In this document: piece by piece, positions 60,669 to 64,000 of the stretch
Numbering within the stretch: the stretch's first letter is position 1
How the letters are laid out: every line of letters begins with the position of its first letter
Assembly: GCF_036088315.1 (NCBI RefSeq)
Contig: NZ_CP107996.1
Location: 6,127,001 to 6,191,000, forward strand
Source of the DNA: Streptomyces sp. NBC_00344
GTDB taxonomy: Bacteria; Actinomycetota; Actinomycetes; Streptomycetales; Streptomycetaceae
Direction of reading: 5' to 3'
DNA: 64,000 nt
Notes under the pieces: generated by a model
What the model saw: only the letters and a program-made list of their open reading frames with translations
What the model was told of the DNA's origin: nothing
Database searches by the model: none
Translations under genes and position numbers: made by a program

Positions 60669-63182
60669 TCACAACTGACCGACCGCGGTCGTGCGGAGGA
60701 CCGCACGGCCCTCTTCGTCGGATGCCGCGAGATCCACCTCGGCGCTGATGCCCCAGTCGTGGTCGCCGTTGGGGTCGGCGAAGATCTGCCGGACGCGCCA
60801 CAGCCCGTGCTCGGTGTCCTCTTCGATGATCAGCAGTTTGGGGCCGCGGGCGTCGGGTCCGGTGCCGAGGCTGTCGTACTCGTCCCAGTACGCGTCCATG
60901 GCGTCGCCCCAGGCGTCCTCGTCCCAGCCGGCTTCGCCGTCCAGTTCGCCCAGCGCGGCGACATTGTCGAGGGCGGCCAGCTCGACGCGGCGGAACATCG
61001 CGTTGCGCACCAGGACCCGGAAGGCACGGGCGTTGGCGGTCACCGGCTTGACCTGGTCGGCGCGCTCGGCGGCCTGCTCCGCGGTCTCCACCTCGGGGTT
61101 GGCGAGCTGTTCCCACTCGTCGAGCAGACTGGAGTCGACCTGGCGCACCAGCTCGCCGAGCCAGGCGATCAGATCCTGGAGGTCCTCCGACTTCAGATCG
61201 TCGGGGATGGTGTGATCGAGCGCCTTGTAGGCGCCGGCGAGATAGCGGAGCACGATGCCTTCCGTGCGCGCGAGCTCATAGTGCGAGGTGAACTCGGTGA
61301 AGGTCATGGCGCGTTCGTACATGTCACGGATGACGGACTTCGGCGAGACGGGATGGTCGCCAACCCACGGATGGCTGGTGCGGTACACGTTGTACGCGTG
61401 CACCAGCAGCTCCTCCATGGGCTTGGGGTAGGTGACCTCCTGGAGCAGTTCCATCCGCTCCTCGTACTCCACGCCGTCGGCCTTCATCCGGCCGATCGCC
61501 TCGCCGCGCGCCTTGTTCTGCTGTGCGGCCAGGATCTGCCGCGGGTCGTCCAGCGTCGACTCCACGACGGAGACCATGTCCAGTGCGTACGAAGGCGATT
61601 CGGCGTCCAGCAGGTCGAACGAGGCCAGGGCGAAGGTCGACAGCGGCTGGTTCAGTGCGAAATCCTGCTGGAGGTCGACGGTGAGCCGGATGATCCGGCC
61701 CTCCGCGTCCGGGGTGTCCAGCTGCTCCACCACCCCGCCGTCGAGCAGCGAGCGGTAGATCGCGATGGCGCGCCTGATGTGGCGCAGCTGTGCCTTGCGC
61801 GGTTCGTGATTGTCCTCGAGCAGGTGGCGCATCGCGTTGAACGCGTTGCCAGGACGGGCGATCACCGACAGCAGCATGGTGTGCGTGACCCTGAAACGCG
61901 AGGTCAGCGGCTCGGGATCGGAGCCGATCAGCTTCTCGAAGGTGGTGTCGCTCCAGGCGATGAAGCCTTCGGGGGCCTTCTTGCGGACCACTTTCCTGCG
62001 CTTCTTCGGGTCGTCGCCCGCCTTGGCGAGTGCCTTCTCGTTCTCCACCACATGCTCGGGCGCCTGCGCGACGACGAAGCCCGCGGTGTCGAAGCCCGCT
62101 CGCCCCGCACGCCCGGCGATCTGGTGGAACTCCCTGGCCCGGAGCGTCCGGACCCGGGTCCCGTCGTACTTGGTCAGCGCGGTGAACAGCACGGTGCGGA
62201 TGGGTACGTTGACCCCGACGCCGAGTGTGTCCGTACCGCAGATCACCTTCAACAGGCCCGCCTGCGCCAGTTTCTCGACCAGCCGGCGGTACTTGGGAAG
62301 CATGCCGGCGTGGTGCACCCCGATGCCGTGGCGCACGTAACGCGAGAGATTCTGACCGAACTTCGTGGTGAAGCGGAAGTTGCCGATGAGATCGGCGATC
62401 CTGTCCTTCTCCTCACGGGTGCACATGTTGATGCTCATCAGCGACTGCGCCCGTTCCACTGCCGCGGCCTGGGTGAAGTGCACGATGTAGACGGGGGACT
62501 GCTTGGTCTCCAGCAGCTCGGTCAGCGTCTCGGTGATCGGGGTCCGGCGGTACTCGTACGAGAGCGGCACGGGCCGGGTGGCCGACCTGACCACGGAGGT
62601 GGGCACCCCCGTGCGCCGGGTCAGGTCCTCCTCGAAGCGGGACACGTCGCCGAGGGTCGCGGACATCAGGACGAACTGCGCCTGGGGCAGCTCGAGGATC
62701 GGGATCTGCCAGGCCCATCCTCGGTCGGGCTCGGCGTAGAAATGGAACTCGTCCATCACGACCTGGCCGATGTCCGCGTACTTCCCGTCGCGCAGCGCGA
62801 TGGACGCCAGCACTTCGGCGGTGCAGCAGATCACCGGGGCGTCGGCGTTCACCGAGGCGTCGCCGGTGAGCATGCCGACGTTCTCGGTGCCGAAGAGTTT
62901 GCACAGGTCGAAGAACTTCTCCGAGACCAGTGCCTTGATCGGAGCGGTGTAGAAGGTGACCTTGTCCTGGGCGAGCGCGGTGAAGTGCGCGCCCGCGGCG
63001 ACCAGACTCTTTCCCGATCCGGTGGGGGTCGAGAGGATCACGTTCGCGCCGGAGACCACCTCGATCAGCGCTTCCTCCTGAGCCGGGTAGAGCGTGATGC
63101 CCTGGTCCTCGGCCCACGACGAGAAGGCTTCGAAGAGGGCATCGGGGTCGGCGGTCGTCGGGAGCTGATCGATAAGGGTCAC
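60669..63182 (-). CDS. DEAD/DEAH-box helicase with DUF3516 C-terminus
   Basis: An 837-residue SF2 helicase of the actinobacterial DUF3516 family, related to Ski2-type helicases. Walker A is STPTGSGKSLVAAGAHF, motif II VMDEFHFYAEP (DEFH), motif III LMSATLGDVS, motif VI HQIAGRAGRAGFD. The C-terminal half, from about residue 460, is DUF3516 of unknown function. An RNA or DNA unwinding role is likely. GTG 63182 is chosen, with earlier frame shadow upstream. It is divergent from the gene at the right edge. Confidence 0.9.
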   Translation of the reverse strand: MTLIDQLPTTADPDALFEAFSSWAEDQGITLYPAQEEALIEVVSGANVILSTPTGSGKSLVAAGAHFTALAQDKVTFYTAPIKALVSEKFFDLCKLFGTENVGMLTGDASVNADAPVICCTAEVLASIALRDGKYADIGQVVMDEFHFYAEPDRGWAWQIPILELPQAQFVLMSATLGDVSRFEEDLTRRTGVPTSVVRSATRPVPLSYEYRRTPITETLTELLETKQSPVYIVHFTQAAAVERAQSLMSINMCTREEKDRIADLIGNFRFTTKFGQNLSRYVRHGIGVHHAGMLPKYRRLVEKLAQAGLLKVICGTDTLGVGVNVPIRTVLFTALTKYDGTRVRTLRAREFHQIAGRAGRAGFDTAGFVVAQAPEHVVENEKALAKAGDDPKKRRKVVRKKAPEGFIAWSDTTFEKLIGSDPEPLTSRFRVTHTMLLSVIARPGNAFNAMRHLLEDNHEPRKAQLRHIRRAIAIYRSLLDGGVVEQLDTPDAEGRIIRLTVDLQQDFALNQPLSTFALASFDLLDAESPSYALDMVSVVESTLDDPRQILAAQQNKARGEAIGRMKADGVEYEERMELLQEVTYPKPMEELLVHAYNVYRTSHPWVGDHPVSPKSVIRDMYERAMTFTEFTSHYELARTEGIVLRYLAGAYKALDHTIPDDLKSEDLQDLIAWLGELVRQVDSSLLDEWEQLANPEVETAEQAAERADQVKPVTANARAFRVLVRNAMFRRVELAALDNVAALGELDGEAGWDEDAWGDAMDAYWDEYDSLGTGPDARGPKLLIIEEDTEHGLWRVRQIFADPNGDHDWGISAEVDLAASDEEGRAVLRTTAVGQL

Positions 63183-63314
63183 GCCCCCATCTTGCCTGCC
63201 TTCCGCCCCCGGAGGGGAACCGGCTGCCCGTACGAAGATCACGGGAGATACGCTGCCCACGCGACCGGGCCTCAACTGGGCTTCGGCACAACGGCAAACG
63301 GGGCGGGAACGACC

Positions 63315-64000
63315 ATGATGGGACCGGCACACTCACTGTCAGGGGCAGCAGCCTGGCTGGGGGTGGGGGCGGCGGCCGCGGCGTACGGGCACCCCATGCC
63401 CTGGCCGGTTCTTGTCGTCGGCGCGCTGATAAGCGCCGGTGCGGCACTTGCGCCGGACCTCGATCACAAGGCCGCGACGATCTCTACGGCGTTCGGCCCG
63501 CTGTCGCACGGGATGTGCGCGATCGTCGACACGATCGCCGGCGCCGTATACAAGGCGACCCGCGGTAAGGGAGACCCGCGCAGGACGGGCGGACACCGCA
63601 CGCTGACGCACACCTGGCTGTGGGCGGTCCTGCTCGGTGCCGGCGCCTCGGCAGCGGCAGTCTTCGGCGGCCGGTGGGCGGTGCTCGCCATTCTCTTCGT
63701 GCACCTGGTGCTCGCGATCGAGGGGCTGCTGTGGCGCGCCGCTCGCGGCACCAGCAGTGATGTGCTGGTGTGGCTGCTGGGCGCGGCAGGCGCATGGATC
63801 CTGGCAGGCATCCTGGACAAGCCCGGCAACGGATCGGACTGGCTCTTCACCGACCCCGGCCAGGCGTACGTGTGGCTGGGCCTGCCGATCGTGCTCGGCG
63901 CGCTGGTCCACGACATCGGGGACGCGCTGACGGTGTCGGGCTGCCCGATCCTCTGGCCGATCCCGCTGGGGCGCAAGCACTGGTACCCCGTGGGCCCGCC
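63315..64000 (+). CDS. Metal-dependent hydrolase-like membrane protein (DUF457/YdjM type), partial
   Basis: The frame starts at ATG 63315 and runs off the window edge after about 228 codons. HSLSGAAAWLGVGAAAAAYG, ISAGAALAPDLDHKAAT, GHRTLTHTWLWAVLLG and LVHDIGDALTVSGCPILWPI carry the His/Asp clusters (H-x-x-x-G, P-D-x-D-H, G-H-R-x-x-T-H-x, H-x-x-D) of DUF457/YdjM membrane proteins. In E. coli YdjM is under LexA control, but no LexA box is seen here. The remainder is outside the window. Confidence 0.82.
   Translation, partial: MMGPAHSLSGAAAWLGVGAAAAAYGHPMPWPVLVVGALISAGAALAPDLDHKAATISTAFGPLSHGMCAIVDTIAGAVYKATRGKGDPRRTGGHRTLTHTWLWAVLLGAGASAAAVFGGRWAVLAILFVHLVLAIEGLLWRAARGTSSDVLVWLLGAAGAWILAGILDKPGNGSDWLFTDPGQAYVWLGLPIVLGALVHDIGDALTVSGCPILWPIPLGRKHWYPVGP

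Overview
The window is high-GC actinobacterial chromosome and almost certainly Streptomyces. It has strong third-position G/C bias, GGAGG-type ribosome binding sites, many GTG and TTG starts, and many ATGA-type overlaps. Its gene content is typical of the genus: biotin cluster, ureABCFGD, Tap-like tripeptidyl aminopeptidase, MurT/GatD, SigJ-like sigma factor, HATPase anti-sigma-like protein. The order bio genes - urease - tap - pfkA recalls the S. coelicolor SCO121x-SCO125x neighbourhood (from memory, not searched). I see no rRNA, tRNA, CRISPR array, insertion sequence or prophage.

Layout. 1-5.3 kb: hotdog protein, DedA protein, a fluoride-export operon (crcB-DUF190-crcB) behind a candidate fluoride riboswitch, two left-handed beta-helix proteins, an EamA exporter. 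5.3-8.3 kb: small regulators and housekeeping proteins. 8.4-12.6 kb: sbcD-sbcC. 12.5-13.1 kb: a scar where divergent lrp and rhodanese genes have both lost their 5' ends. 13.2-18.2 kb: DUF885 protein, Lrp regulator, transsulfuration enzyme, ACT-GNAT protein. 18.5-22.7 kb: hydrolase/SigJ divergon, a GntR regulator whose promoter carries a DasR-like site, a ROK regulator. 23.4-25.6 kb: an accessory patch with an aminoglycoside phosphotransferase relic, a kinase-like gene and a mug relic next to purB. 27.1-29.4 kb: alkB with a LexA-type box, and an ATP-dependent DNA ligase. 29.5-33.4 kb: SGNH hydrolase, two CNNM/CorC-like proteins, GNAT. 33.5-34.1 kb: ribbon-helix-helix/Fic-like toxin-antitoxin pair. 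34.6-38.9 kb: bioB-bioA-bioD divergent from bioF. 39.1-41.6 kb: HATPase protein, NlpC/P60 endopeptidase behind a candidate c-di-AMP (ydaO) riboswitch, a clpP relic, an orphan Phd-type antitoxin. 41.7-46.2 kb: urease structural and accessory genes. 46.4-51.5 kb: secreted Tap, epimerase, PlsC-type acyltransferase, an unlisted 53-aa membrane protein, CtaG. 51.6-55.4 kb: phosphofructokinase, gatD-murT, peptide deformylase. 55.4-64 kb: TetR/acyl-CoA dehydrogenase divergon, glutathione peroxidase, ClC transporter, TesB thioesterase, DEAD-box helicase, and a membrane protein that runs off the right edge.

The genes are mostly core metabolism and stress handling. I see no large undescribed system. The best second looks are the regulatory elements (fluoride and c-di-AMP riboswitches, LexA box, dre-like site, a perfect inverted repeat upstream of ureA), the compact Fic-like toxin-antitoxin module whose Fic motif is degenerate, and four gene relics (lrp/rhodanese scar, aph, mug, clpP) that record local genome decay. 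Coordinates were read by eye; family assignments rest on motif recognition without database searches.
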